DNA from: an uncultured Eggerthellaceae bacterium
GTDB lineage: Bacteria > Actinomycetota > Coriobacteriia > Coriobacteriales > Eggerthellaceae
DNA: 23,869 nt
NCBI GenBank assembly: GCA_910584145.1
Contig: CAJTXX010000035.1
Coordinates: forward strand, 1 to 23,869
Direction: 5' to 3'
Shown here: piece after piece, positions 7,366 through 18,060 of the stretch
Numbering within the stretch: the stretch's first letter is position 1
How the letters are laid out: each line of letters opens with the position of its first letter
Program-made: the position numbers and the translations under genes
Notes under the pieces: model-generated
What the model was told of the DNA's origin: nothing
What the model saw: only the letters and a program-made list of their open reading frames with translations
Database searches by the model: none

Positions 7366-8430
7366 ATGATGCGCATAACCGACATACACCTGCGCGATTT
7401 CCGCTCATATGAGCGGTTCGATTTGGAGACCCCGGGGAAGCTGACCATCCTCGTGGGCCCGAATGCTGTCGGGAAGACGAACATCGTCGAGGCAGTGCAG
7501 CTGCTGACCGCCGGCCAGACATTCCGCCATGCGCGCACTGCCGAGATCATCCGCACTGGCACGACCGCCGGTCGCGCCCAGATCGGCCTCAGCGATGGCG
7601 ACCGGCAACTTGAAACCGCGCTCATACTGGGGGAACGCTCGCGCAAGTACACCTTGAACGGCAAGCCGAAGCGCGTGGTGGACATCAGGGGGCTGGCTCC
7701 ATCGGTCACTTTCACCCCTGACGACCTCGAGCTGATGAAGGGATCACCCGCGGCTCGGCGCTCTGCACTCGACGTGCTCGGCATGCAATTGAACAAGAAT
7801 TACCAGGTCATCCTGCAAGACTACTTGAAAGTGCTCCAACATAAGAATCACCTGTTGAAAGACGGCTACGTCGAGATGCTCGACGCTCTGAACGAGATGT
7901 ACGTGAAGGTGGCCGCCCAGTTACAGAGCTACCGCAGCGCGCTGTTCGCCAAGCTCGAACCGAAGATAGCGGCTCACTACGGGCACATCTCCGGGGGAGA
8001 AGAGCTGCGCGGGGAATATCGGGCGTCTGGCAACGAAACGCCCGAGCACGACTTGGCCGCGTCGGTGGCTTCCCACCGGGAAACGGAGCTCGCAGCGCGC
8101 CGTGTGCTGGTAGGTCCGAACCACGACCGCATAACCTTCACCATCGGCGGCATGGACGCTGGGAAATTCGCTAGCCAAGGGCAGCAGCGCTCGGCTGTGC
8201 TGGCGTGGAAGCTCGCCGAAGCCGAGGTGATCGAGGAGATGCTGGGCACACTGCCCATCCTGCTGCTCGACGACGTGATGAGCGAGCTCGACGGGCAACG
8301 CCGTAGCGCGCTCGTGGCTTATTTGGAGCGCGATGCGCAAGCATTCATCACCACAGCGAACCTCGACTATTTCGAGAAAAAAGAGCTCCTGGACGCCCAA
8401 GTGGTGAAGCTACCCCTTAAACAGGCTTGA
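7366..8430 (+). CDS. recF: DNA replication and repair protein RecF
   Basis: This 354-residue SMC/ABC-like ATPase loads RecA at gaps and helps restart stalled forks. Walker A is GPNAVGKT at 31-38, the ABC-type signature is SQGQQR (about 267-272) and Walker B with D-loop is LLLDDVMSELD (about 299-309). Two consecutive ATG codons (7366 and 7369) are possible starts; the first is given. It lies between dnaN and gyrB in the standard order. A short hairpin (GCCGT/ACGGC, 8436-8450) follows the stop but lacks a T-run. Confidence 0.97.
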   Translation: MMRITDIHLRDFRSYERFDLETPGKLTILVGPNAVGKTNIVEAVQLLTAGQTFRHARTAEIIRTGTTAGRAQIGLSDGDRQLETALILGERSRKYTLNGKPKRVVDIRGLAPSVTFTPDDLELMKGSPAARRSALDVLGMQLNKNYQVILQDYLKVLQHKNHLLKDGYVEMLDALNEMYVKVAAQLQSYRSALFAKLEPKIAAHYGHISGGEELRGEYRASGNETPEHDLAASVASHRETELAARRVLVGPNHDRITFTIGGMDAGKFASQGQQRSAVLAWKLAEAEVIEEMLGTLPILLLDDVMSELDGQRRSALVAYLERDAQAFITTANLDYFEKKELLDAQVVKLPLKQA

Positions 8431-8476
8431 ATATCGCCGTTTAAGACGGCATGTTCGCAAAAAACGACTATTTGTA

Positions 8477-8485
8477 TGGTAAAAT
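8477..8485 (+). promoter_or_regulatory. Extended -10 promoter for gyrBA
   Basis: TGG followed by TAAAAT (8480-8485) fits an extended -10 element about 56 bp before the gyrB start. No strong -35 is seen. A promoter here makes sense because gyrB follows recF by 110 bp. Confidence 0.5.
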
Positions 8486-8540
8486 CGAATATCGGCGCTC
8501 TGAGCGCCTCTAAATCCCATATTTATACAGGAGCGTGTTA

Positions 8541-10469
8541 ATGGCAGCTAAACCGGAGAACTACGGCGCGTCCGCTATCCAGGTGCTCGAAGGCCTCGAA
8601 GCCGTTCGCAAGCGCCCCGGCATGTACATCGGCTCGACCGGCCCGCGCGGCCTCCATCATCTGGTCTATGAGGTGGTGGACAACTCGGTCGACGAGGCGC
8701 TGGCAGGATACTGCGACACCATCGAGGTGTGGATCCACCCCGACGATTCCGTCACCGTGGCCGACAACGGCCGCGGCATCCCCGTGGAGAAGCACCCGAA
8801 GGAGAAGATCCCCACGGTGGAGGTGGTTCTGACCATCCTGCATGCCGGCGGCAAGTTCGGCGGCGAAGGGTACAAGGTGTCGGGCGGCCTGCACGGCGTA
8901 GGCGTGTCGGTGGTGAACGCGCTGTCCACGAAGGTGGAAGTGTGTGTGAAGCGCGACGGCAAGGAATACGCCATCGCATTCGACCACGGCAAGACATCGC
9001 AGAAACTGCACGAGCTCGGTCCGGCGAAAGGCACCGGCACTAAGACCACCTTCTGGCCCGACCCGGAGATCTTCACCGAGACGACCGAATTCGACTTCGA
9101 CACGCTGGCGAACCGCTTCCGCGAGATGGCGTTCCTGAACAAGGGCCTGAAGATCATCCTGCACGATGAGCGCTTCGGGCGCGAGCGCACCGACATCTTC
9201 AAAGCTGACGGCGGCATCGTCGACTTCGTGAAGTACCTGAACGAGGGCAAAGAGACGCTGAACAAGCCCATCTACTTCGCAGCCGAGAACGCCGACGGCG
9301 AGGTGGAGATCGTCATGCAGTGGTCGAGCAGCTACAGCACGTCCATCATGGCGTTCGCCAACAACATCAACACGCACGAGGGCGGCACGCACATGGACGG
9401 CTTCAAGCAGGCCGTCACGCGCACGCTGAACGACTACGCGCGCAGCAAGGGCCTTCTGAAGGAGAAGGACAACAACCTCTCCGGCGACGACACGCGCGAG
9501 GGTCTGGCCGCCATCATCAGCGTGAAGCTGCACGACCCGCAGTTCGAGGGCCAGACCAAGACGAAGCTGGGAAACACCGAGATACGCCCGCTGGTGCAGA
9601 ATGCGGTGACGCAGGGCCTGGCGGAATACCTGGAAGAGAACCCCGCGCCGGCGAAGCGCATCGTGTCGAAGGCGAGCCAGGCGCTGAAGGCGCGCGAGGC
9701 TGCCCGCAAGGCGCGCGAAGCCACGCGTCGCAAGGGCGTGCTCGATTCGTTCGCGCTGCCTGGCAAGCTGGCCGACTGCGCAAGCAAGGACGCGGCGCTC
9801 TCCGAGATATTCATCGTAGAGGGCGACTCCGCAGGCGGCTCGGCCAAACAGGCGCGCGACCGCAAGTTCCAGGCCATCCTGCCCCTGCGCGGTAAGATCT
9901 TGAACGTGGAGCGCGCAGGCCTGCACCGGTCGCTGAACTCCGATACCATCAGCAGCCTCATCACCGCCATCGGCACGAACATCGGCGACGACTTCGATGC
10001 CGAGAAGGCGCGCTACCATCGCATCATCATCATGACCGATGCCGACGTCGACGGCGCGCATATCCGCTGTCTGCTGCTGACGTTCTTCTACCGATACATG
10101 CCCGAGCTCATCAGCCGCGGCTACATCTACATCGCGTGCCCGCCGCTGTATGGTCTCAAGAAGAAGAACTCGCGCAATGTGAAGATCGAGAAGTACATCT
10201 TCAAAGAGGACGAGTTGAAGGCGTACCTGGCCACGCTGCCCGACCCGGACAAGTTCGACGTGCAGCGCTATAAGGGCCTCGGCGAGATGGACCCCGACCA
10301 GCTGTGGGAGACGACGATGGAGCCGCAGAACCGCACGCTCCTCCAGGTGAACATCGAGGACGCCGCCCGTGCTGAGCGCGTGGTGAGCGAGCTGATGGGA
10401 GAGCAGGTGGAACCGCGCAAGGAGTTCATTCAGCGCCACGCGAAGGACGTGCGCTACCTGGATATCTAG
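8541..10469 (+). CDS. gyrB: DNA gyrase subunit B
   Basis: This 642-residue protein is the ATPase subunit of gyrase, which introduces negative supercoils with GyrA. The GHKL ATPase block is near the N-terminus (RKRPGMYIGSTGPRGLHHLVYEVVDNSVDEAL; ATP lid GGLHGVGVSVVNALS). The TOPRIM domain has EGDSAGG near 427 and DADVDGAHI near 499. The C-terminus RHAKDVRYLDI is typical. ATG 8541 is chosen because AGGAG lies seven bases upstream; a GTG six bases earlier is too close to it. A 188-bp spacer with a parS separates it from gyrA. Length matches the short (non-E. coli) GyrB type. Confidence 0.98.
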   Translation: MAAKPENYGASAIQVLEGLEAVRKRPGMYIGSTGPRGLHHLVYEVVDNSVDEALAGYCDTIEVWIHPDDSVTVADNGRGIPVEKHPKEKIPTVEVVLTILHAGGKFGGEGYKVSGGLHGVGVSVVNALSTKVEVCVKRDGKEYAIAFDHGKTSQKLHELGPAKGTGTKTTFWPDPEIFTETTEFDFDTLANRFREMAFLNKGLKIILHDERFGRERTDIFKADGGIVDFVKYLNEGKETLNKPIYFAAENADGEVEIVMQWSSSYSTSIMAFANNINTHEGGTHMDGFKQAVTRTLNDYARSKGLLKEKDNNLSGDDTREGLAAIISVKLHDPQFEGQTKTKLGNTEIRPLVQNAVTQGLAEYLEENPAPAKRIVSKASQALKAREAARKAREATRRKGVLDSFALPGKLADCASKDAALSEIFIVEGDSAGGSAKQARDRKFQAILPLRGKILNVERAGLHRSLNSDTISSLITAIGTNIGDDFDAEKARYHRIIIMTDADVDGAHIRCLLLTFFYRYMPELISRGYIYIACPPLYGLKKKNSRNVKIEKYIFKEDELKAYLATLPDPDKFDVQRYKGLGEMDPDQLWETTMEPQNRTLLQVNIEDAARAERVVSELMGEQVEPRKEFIQRHAKDVRYLDI

Positions 10470-10626
10470 CGTGCGCGCGGGCGGGGCGACATGGGGAGCG
10501 TTGCGTGCTGTGCCGCTCGCTGTTCGAGGCATGGGCGGTGTGCGAGGCGCGTATGGGCGCATCGAACGCCATCCGGGCCCGAACCGCCCGCGCTTCCGCT
10601 GCGTACTTCCGCATTCCGGACGAAAA

Positions 10627-10642
10627 TGTTTCACGTGAAACA
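10627..10642. promoter_or_regulatory. parS: Perfect parS before gyrA
   Basis: A perfect 16-mer within an 18-bp palindrome. It ends 15 bases before the gyrA start codon, next to the AAAGGTGA ribosome-binding site at about 10646-10653. Confidence 0.93.
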
Positions 10643-10657
10643 TCTGAAAGGTGATAC

Positions 10658-13351
<2,694 letters not shown>

Positions 13352-13488
13352 CCGCCCGCGCGCGACGATGCGACGGCGTGCGCGGCAACATGGCGGCACG
13401 TGTGGGACGACATGGAGGCGCAACGGAGCAGCACTCCTTCGTGAACACCGCATCTTGCCGCTGAGATAGGGCGCTCAAGCGAACGACC

Positions 13489-13540
13489 AGCCTCCCATTC
13501 TCCGGTTCGGGAACGAGCCAAGGGAATGGGAGGCTTTCTC
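13489..13540 (+). terminator. Rho-independent terminator after gyrA
   Basis: A perfect 12-bp stem (13489-13500 with 13524-13535) is followed by TTTCTCTT. It lies about 140 bp after gyrA and probably ends the gyrBA transcript. Confidence 0.85.
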
Positions 13541-13904
13541 TTGGCGCTTTTAACCAAGGGCCGCACTATTCTGCTCGTATTGCACCATCCCCTTCATACG
13601 AGGGTGCTACCACAGCTTCCTCTATGAGGACATCGCCGCCGATGTGCAACTAATGGGATGTTTCACGTGAAACATCCCACCTTGAAATCTGGCGAATTCG
13701 AAGTTGACGGAATCGCTCATAGGCGAGTTCTGGAATCTTTACCTTACCGTCGAGTTTACGCTGTTCTAGCTTCCAGGTAGAGCTCTCGACTTCCTTCACG
13801 ATAGACCTTTCAACCTTCAGGCTACAGTGCTTTCGGGCCCTCGGTGACAAAGCGTGGGGTCGTCATCGCGCCTCCGTATCTCTCTCGGTGCTGCGCACGG
13901 TAAA
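13541..13904. other. Intergenic stretch after gyrA
   Basis: No well-supported gene is seen. Base composition is lower in GC than its neighbours. It contains the parS at 13659-13674. A minus-strand open frame (13850-13650, TTG start) runs through it and ends in the parS, but it resembles nothing I recognise and lacks a clear ribosome-binding site. Confidence 0.4.
13654..13679. promoter_or_regulatory. parS: Perfect parS in a 26-bp palindrome
   Basis: The core is 13659-13674. The dyad extends five bases on each side, giving GGGATG and CATCCC arms and an outermost T/A pair. Confidence 0.93.
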
Positions 13905-14858
13905 ATGTTTCACGTGAAACATTCCGTCGACATAACGGGCTTCCAGTTGAAGCTCGCAGCCATCGCGGCTATGACCTGCAACCACGTGGCGAACGTGTTC
14001 GGCGAATACCTCTCCGACGCGCTCGATCTCTCGTTGTATGCGGTCGGGGGGATGACCTTCCCCATCATGGCATTCCTGCTGGTGGAAGGGTTCGACCACA
14101 CATCAAACCTGCGGAGATATGCGCTGAGGTTGCTCGTGTTCGCGCTGATAGCCCAAGTGCCGTACTCGCTGCTCTTCGGCGCGCAGGCGAATGTGCTGTT
14201 CACCCTGCTCATCGGCCTCGGCATCCTCTGGTTGAGCCATCGTTTCAGCACAGGTGCGGGCTTGCTCGCCGCGGTCGCATGCACCCTGTTGCTGCAAGCA
14301 TTCGTCGATTGGGGAACCACCGGGTTCATCGTCATATACCTGTTCGGAACCTTGCGCGAATCTCGTGCGGAATCGACCGCGCACGACCTGCCGCCGGCAC
14401 CTGCGCAGCACGGCGAAGATGAAGAAGCGTTCCTGGAAACCGAGAATCCGGCAAAAGAGAGTCCAGAAGGAGCGCACCCGGAAACCGATAACCCGAGAAC
14501 GGAGAGCTCTGTGCCGCGCCCCGCGACCGCACCAGCTCGCCAGAGCGCAAAGGTGGAGGTTCCCTGCGAGATAGACGGTCCCTCCCGTCATCGTGCAAAA
14601 CGATCGGCTTCTCAACACCGCGCCGACATCGCCTGCATCGTCGGCACGATGGTCTTGCTCGGCTGCATCACCTGCCTTGGCGGGTTCCTCGCTGGCGACA
14701 TGTCCGCCATCGGCTATGCGCTGGTGGGCTACACCATTGCTGCGGTGCTGCTCTGCCTCTACCGTGGAAGGCGCGGGCATAGCATGAAATGGTTCTTCTA
14801 CGCCTACTATCCGCTCCATCTGTTAGCTATTTGGCTCATAACTGTGATTATGCAGTGA
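13905..14858 (+). CDS. TraX-family membrane protein
   Basis: This 317-residue multi-spanning membrane protein resembles the TraX/acyltransferase-like family (in plasmids TraX acetylates F pilin; chromosomal members have no fixed role). Visible features are LKLAAIAAMTCNHVANVFG near the N-terminus, TFPIMAFLLVEGFDHTSNLRRYALRLLVFALIAQVPYSL (51-89), NVLFTLLIGLGI, and the C-terminal KWFFYAYYPLHLLAIWLI, which matches the family end. A hydrophilic insert of about 90 residues (about 150-240), rich in Glu, Pro and Arg, interrupts the membrane segments. The first ATG lies in the parS at 13906-13921, so the protein begins MFHVKH. A GTG at 13854 would add 17 residues. No strong ribosome-binding site is seen for either. 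Confidence 0.75.
   Translation: MFHVKHSVDITGFQLKLAAIAAMTCNHVANVFGEYLSDALDLSLYAVGGMTFPIMAFLLVEGFDHTSNLRRYALRLLVFALIAQVPYSLLFGAQANVLFTLLIGLGILWLSHRFSTGAGLLAAVACTLLLQAFVDWGTTGFIVIYLFGTLRESRAESTAHDLPPAPAQHGEDEEAFLETENPAKESPEGAHPETDNPRTESSVPRPATAPARQSAKVEVPCEIDGPSRHRAKRSASQHRADIACIVGTMVLLGCITCLGGFLAGDMSAIGYALVGYTIAAVLLCLYRGRRGHSMKWFFYAYYPLHLLAIWLITVIMQ
13906..13921. promoter_or_regulatory. parS: Perfect parS over the TraX-like start codon
   Basis: A perfect 16-mer in a 20-bp palindrome. The candidate start ATG (13905-13907) overlaps its left edge. Confidence 0.93.
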
Positions 14859-14865
14859 AAATTCC

Positions 14866-14895
14866 TTGACCCGCGTGCCCGATATGCGGTAGGCT
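14866..14895 (+). promoter_or_regulatory. Promoter of tRNA-Ile
   Basis: TTGACC (14866-14871) and TAGGCT (14890-14895) are separated by 18 bp. This predicts a start about 12 bases before the mature tRNA. Confidence 0.55.
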
Positions 14896-14913
14896 TGTCA
14901 GGCACTTTTTTGA

Positions 14914-14990
<77 letters not shown>

Positions 14991-14997
14991 TTTTGCG

Positions 14998-15044
14998 ATA
15001 AACGCTCCACCGTGAGCCGAGTTAGCCGGTGGAGCGTTTATTAA
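14998..15044 (+). terminator. Terminator after tRNA-Ile
   Basis: A perfect 15-bp stem (14998-15012 with 15027-15041) has a 14-base loop and a T-rich descending arm. It starts eight bases after the tRNA and probably separates the two tRNA transcripts. Confidence 0.8.
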
Positions 15045-15149
15045 AAGCAAGGAAGTGCAGCGTTGGTCGGCAACGAACCGGTTCAAGCCAGCGCAGTTCC
15101 TCGCCGATGCTGATCTTGCGGAAAGGGCAGCGGTTCGGCGCAGGAAGAA

Positions 15150-15165
15150 TGTTTCACGTGAAACA
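15150..15165. promoter_or_regulatory. parS: Perfect parS between two tRNA genes
   Basis: A perfect 16-mer in a 22-bp palindrome, 44 bases before tRNA-Ala. Confidence 0.93.
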
Positions 15166-15208
15166 TTCGCAACGCAGGGTGGCGCAGACCGGCCGCCGTG
15201 CGCGCTAC

Positions 15209-15284
15209 GGGGCATTAGCTCAGCTGGGAGAGCGCGGGCTTTGCAAGCCTGAGGTCAGGGGTTCGATCCCCCTATGCTCCACCA
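15209..15284 (+). tRNA. tRNA-Ala (UGC)
   Basis: A 76-nt tRNA with CCA encoded. The acceptor GGGGCAT pairs with ATGCTCC (one G-U). The D arm is GCTCAGCTGGGAGAGC, the anticodon loop is TTTGCAA (TGC), and the T arm contains GGGGTTCGATCCCC. No convincing promoter is seen directly upstream. Confidence 0.97.
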
Positions 15285-15292
15285 CACAGGAC

Positions 15293-15323
15293 ACGGCCGT
15301 CGGATTCCTCCGGCGGCCGTTTT
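15293..15323 (+). terminator. Terminator after tRNA-Ala
   Basis: An 11-bp GC-rich stem (15293-15303 with 15310-15320, one T-G pair) has a six-base loop and is followed by TTT. It begins nine bases after the tRNA. Confidence 0.8.
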
Positions 15324-15764
15324 CGTAGGGTGCCGTAGCCGGCAATGCGCAGCGTACAGCTCCGTGCGCGATCAGGATCATAGGCTCAAAAGCGTGTAAC
15401 GATCCCTCTTGATATGCCCGTTCATACACCCTTGTCCGAGTAGAAGCTGCTCGGAATGAGGTTCATACATGGGAAGTCCTGCTTGCAATGTGCGCGATTC
15501 CAAAGTCGCTGGCTGGTTCTGACCCATTACATGCTTTTGTGCCTATGATCCCGCAATCGGCGATGTGCGGCGCATAGCTCTGGGCGCATCATCCAGGTGT
15601 TGGTGGCGAAAGCCGCGAATCTTGCGGCAGCGCAGCGTGCTCCCTTCCGAATGACTACAATAGGATGCCGTGCCCAGCGGCTTGCCGACTTCACAATATG
15701 CTCGGTCGAGAGCCGAGCAATGCGGACGGGGCGCGCTAGCCCGCGCTGGTTGGAAGGAGCGAAC
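15324..15764. other. Intergenic stretch before the nuclease-family gene
   Basis: Apart from the tRNA-Ala terminator no gene, parS or strong repeat is seen. TACAAT at 15656-15661 is a possible -10 for the downstream gene but has no matching -35. Confidence 0.4.
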
Positions 15765-16268
15765 ATGGTGCCTTTGAGAGTGCTGACGTTGATATTCACC
15801 GGACCGCAACAGCCTGCCGTTCTGGTGTTGGAACCTATCGAAGAACAGCGGCAAGGCCGCTCTCGCATCGTCCCGGTATGGATCGGCCCGAACGAGGCGA
15901 TGCAGCTCGGCGTGGCCATCGAGCACGTGAAGCTGCCGCGCCCGACGACGCACGACCTGTTCATCGACGCTATAACCAACCTCGACGCATGTGTTGACCA
16001 TGTGCTCATATCCCGCGTGGACGGGCAGACGTTCTTCGCGAAGTTGGTGCTGCGCCAGGCAGGACGCCTGATAGAGATGGATGCCCGCCCCACCGACGCA
16101 CTATCGCTCGCCCTGCGCGAGGACGCGCCCTTCCTGATCGACGAGGGCGTGCTGGAGCAAGCGTCGTTCCCCTACATCTTCAAAGACGACAAGGCGAAGG
16201 AAGTGGAGCTGCAAGAGTTCCGCTCGTTCATCGAGAATATCTCGCCCGAGGACTTCTCCCAGCAATGA
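15765..16268 (+). CDS. Bifunctional nuclease (BFN/DUF151) family protein
   Basis: This 167-residue protein belongs to the DUF151 or bifunctional nuclease family, named after a plant enzyme with DNase and RNase activity and common in actinobacteria. The family core appears in order: RPTTHDLFIDAI, VDGQTFFAKLVL, then EMDARPTDALSLALREDAPFLI (about 105-127). A short acidic C-terminal segment follows, ending EDFSQQ, without the UVR domain seen in some members. The ATG at 15765 is chosen for AAGGAG six bases upstream; a longer frame from 15597 has no such signal and its extra residues look non-coding. Biochemical activity is inferred from the family only. Confidence 0.9.
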   Translation: MVPLRVLTLIFTGPQQPAVLVLEPIEEQRQGRSRIVPVWIGPNEAMQLGVAIEHVKLPRPTTHDLFIDAITNLDACVDHVLISRVDGQTFFAKLVLRQAGRLIEMDARPTDALSLALREDAPFLIDEGVLEQASFPYIFKDDKAKEVELQEFRSFIENISPEDFSQQ

Positions 16269-16352
16269 TGCCGGTTCCCTTCGCGTGTCTTGAGAGCTCG
16301 TGGCGAAACGCACGCGGGTATGTGCGCTCAGCATCGCGCTGTAGCGGCAGGA

Positions 16353-16368
16353 TGTTTCACGTGAAACA
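16353..16368. promoter_or_regulatory. parS: Perfect parS before the CPBP-like gene
   Basis: A perfect 16-mer in a 20-bp palindrome. It lies 46 bases before the chosen start of the next gene. An in-frame ATG in the site would give a longer protein starting MFHVKH. Confidence 0.93.
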
Positions 16369-16414
16369 TCTTCGCACGTATAAGCTGCCTGGCGCCATCG
16401 AAAGGGAGCGCGGC

Positions 16415-16876
16415 ATGACGCTTCTAGGCATGCTGGCTCTGGTGGGCGTTCTTGCTCTGGGCGCTGCGGCGTTCGGCCCTGCGCTTGCGGCAGAATGCGC
16501 ATTCGTGGGAGTGGTTGAAGAAGCCCTTTGCACGGGGCTGTTCTTCAATTTGCTCTGCGCCCATTACGGGTTAGCGGGCGAAGCGATCAGGAAGATCGGT
16601 GGAACCGAGCGCTCTGTTGTGGCCTCTGGGAGCATCGACGAAACCGCCTATGCTGCCATGCCTTCCGATATGCCGAAGCGGCTCCGGAAAGCCAGCTTGC
16701 TGACAGCGCTGGTATTCGCGCTATGTCATCTCGCTCAGCCATGGAAGCTGCCGATAGCGTTCGTGTTCAGCCTGTGCATGGTACGCCTCTACCGGGCAAC
16801 CGGCACGCTCGCGTGGCCCATCTGCGCGCATGCAGCGTTCGACATGCTCTGGTTCGGCTTCGCTCAGCTTCCCTGA
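16415..16876 (+). CDS. Degenerate CPBP-family intramembrane protein
   Basis: This 153-residue membrane protein looks like a shortened CPBP (Abi/CAAX-protease-like) member. The three family motifs are visible: EEALCTG at 35-41, FALCH at 101-105 and HAAFD at 139-143. In the first motif the usual pattern EExxxR has Thr40 in place of Arg, so activity is uncertain. A hydrophilic loop (about 58-92) separates the membrane segments. The start is set by AGGGAG about seven bases upstream. The family includes proteases that cleave prenylated or other membrane substrates and some bacteriocin immunity proteins; no substrate can be named here. It converges with the Nfo-like gene. Confidence 0.7.
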   Translation: MTLLGMLALVGVLALGAAAFGPALAAECAFVGVVEEALCTGLFFNLLCAHYGLAGEAIRKIGGTERSVVASGSIDETAYAAMPSDMPKRLRKASLLTALVFALCHLAQPWKLPIAFVFSLCMVRLYRATGTLAWPICAHAAFDMLWFGFAQLP

Positions 16877-16888
16877 ACCGAAAGGCCC

Positions 16889-16914
16889 GTGAATGTTTCA
16901 CGTGAAACATTCAC
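16889..16914. promoter_or_regulatory. parS: Perfect parS in a 26-bp palindrome
   Basis: The core is 16894-16909, with GTGAA/TTCAC arms extending the dyad to 26 bp. It starts 12 bases after the CPBP-like stop codon. Confidence 0.93.
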
Positions 16915-17127
16915 TGACTCGGGCAGCCGCCTTCCGCGACGGCCTTCCGCCGTTGTATTCAGATTCTCTCGATGTCGCTCACTACCTGCGGAGTTCTCCA
17001 ACGTCGTTTCCAGCGTCACTTCCGGTGGCTTTCTTTCGGTACCGCCTTCGCGGCGCTCTCATGGGAAGAACGCTCGCACGCTGATCGAGCGATACGCGAG
17101 TTGCCTTACGGACGACCTCACATGAGA

Positions 17128-17143
17128 TGTTTCACGTGAAACA
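17128..17143. promoter_or_regulatory. parS: Perfect parS downstream of the Nfo-like gene
   Basis: A perfect 16-mer in a 20-bp palindrome, 234 bp from the previous copy centre to centre. Confidence 0.93.
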
Positions 17144-17223
17144 TCGAAGATCCCTGCACTCTAAAGCCCTCGTGCTCCTGTGCCCGCTCGACCGACCGCG
17201 ACTCGCACTCTTGAGCTCTCGCG

Positions 17224-18060
17224 TTACTGCCCTTTCGCCGCCATCTTGAACGCGGCTATCTGCGTCTCGTAGATGGGCAGGCTGCTCTTCGATATCTCTA
17301 TGATGAAGGGACGCCCTGCGAGTTTCGGGTGCGTCAGCACACGCGCCAGCGCGTCGAAGCCGATGGTCCCCTGTCCGATGTCTACATGCCGATCGACCCG
17401 CGACCCGCAGCCTTCTTTGCTGTCGGTCAGGTGCACCTCGCGCACCTTGTCCAGCCCGACGGTGCGGTCGAGCTGATCGAGCACGCCGTCCAGATCGTTC
17501 ACGATGTCATAGCCGGCGGTCCACACCGCGCTGGTGTCGAAGCACATGCCTATGTGGTCTTGCAGCTTCACCTGCGCTATCAGGCTGGCCATGTCCTCGA
17601 ACTTCGAGCAGATGGTGGAGCCTTCGCCTGCCGTGTTCACGAGCACCACGGTGGTCGTCTGCGAGGGGTGCATCACCTGGTTGAGCATGTATGCTGCCTT
17701 CTCGATGGCCTCGTCCTCCGGCTGCCCCATGCTGTGCCCCGGGTGGAATGCGTACAGCTGACCGGGCGTCTCCTCCATGCGCGCAAGGTCTTCCGACAAG
17801 ATCATCTGCGAGAAGTCGCGCTCGCTCATCTTCATGGCCGCCGGGTTCACGGTGTAGGGCGCGTAGCCCACGAATGCGGTTATGCCGTGCTCGTGACAGT
17901 AGGCGCGGAACGCGGTCAGGTCGTCGGCGTTGAGCTCCTTCTCGTAGCTCCCGCGTGGGTTGCGCGTGAAGAATTGGAATGTGTTCGCGCCGATGGACAC
18001 GGCATCTTCCGCCATCTTCAAGTAGCCGTTCTTGCATGACAAGTGGCAGCCAAGCAGCAT
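17224..18060 (-). CDS. Endonuclease IV-like TIM-barrel protein
   Basis: This 278-residue protein is clearly related over its full length to endonuclease IV (Nfo), the trinuclear-zinc AP endonuclease of base-excision repair. Retained blocks include GANTFQFFTRNPRG, FHPGHSMG, DTSAVWTAGYDIVNDLDGVL and GSRVDRHVDIGQGTIG. Compared with the nine E. coli metal ligands, six are kept: His106, Asp175, His210, Asp223, His225 and Glu255. Three are replaced: His69 is Tyr66, Glu145 is Val141 and His182 is Ala178. All three metal sites should be affected, so catalysis may be lost or changed. The frame is intact with normal codon use, so it is not an obvious pseudogene. It is transcribed divergently from typA. 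Confidence 0.82.
   Translation of the reverse strand: MLLGCHLSCKNGYLKMAEDAVSIGANTFQFFTRNPRGSYEKELNADDLTAFRAYCHEHGITAFVGYAPYTVNPAAMKMSERDFSQMILSEDLARMEETPGQLYAFHPGHSMGQPEDEAIEKAAYMLNQVMHPSQTTTVVLVNTAGEGSTICSKFEDMASLIAQVKLQDHIGMCFDTSAVWTAGYDIVNDLDGVLDQLDRTVGLDKVREVHLTDSKEGCGSRVDRHVDIGQGTIGFDALARVLTHPKLAGRPFIIEISKSSLPIYETQIAAFKMAAKGQ

Larger units (their letters stand above)
16877..17223. other. Convergent gap with two parS sites
   Basis: No gene is seen between the convergent CPBP-like and Nfo-like genes. The gap holds perfect parS copies at 16894-16909 and 17128-17143. No T-tailed terminator is evident. Confidence 0.6.

Noticed and set aside
8436..8450. Short hairpin after recF as terminator
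   Set aside because: Only a five-bp stem and no T-run follows.
8538..10643. 701-codon minus-strand frame opposite gyrB
   Set aside because: It is a GC-rich antisense shadow of gyrB with His/Arg/Leu-biased composition. Similar long shadows lie opposite gyrA and dnaN.
13650..13850. Minus-strand open frame of 66 codons ending in a parS
   Set aside because: TTG start, no ribosome-binding site, no recognisable family, and its end is just the translated palindrome. It could be a decayed gene but cannot be supported.
15220..15429. Minus-strand open frame across tRNA-Ala
   Set aside because: EHRGIEPLTSGLQ is the antisense translation of tRNA-Ala, a common false annotation.
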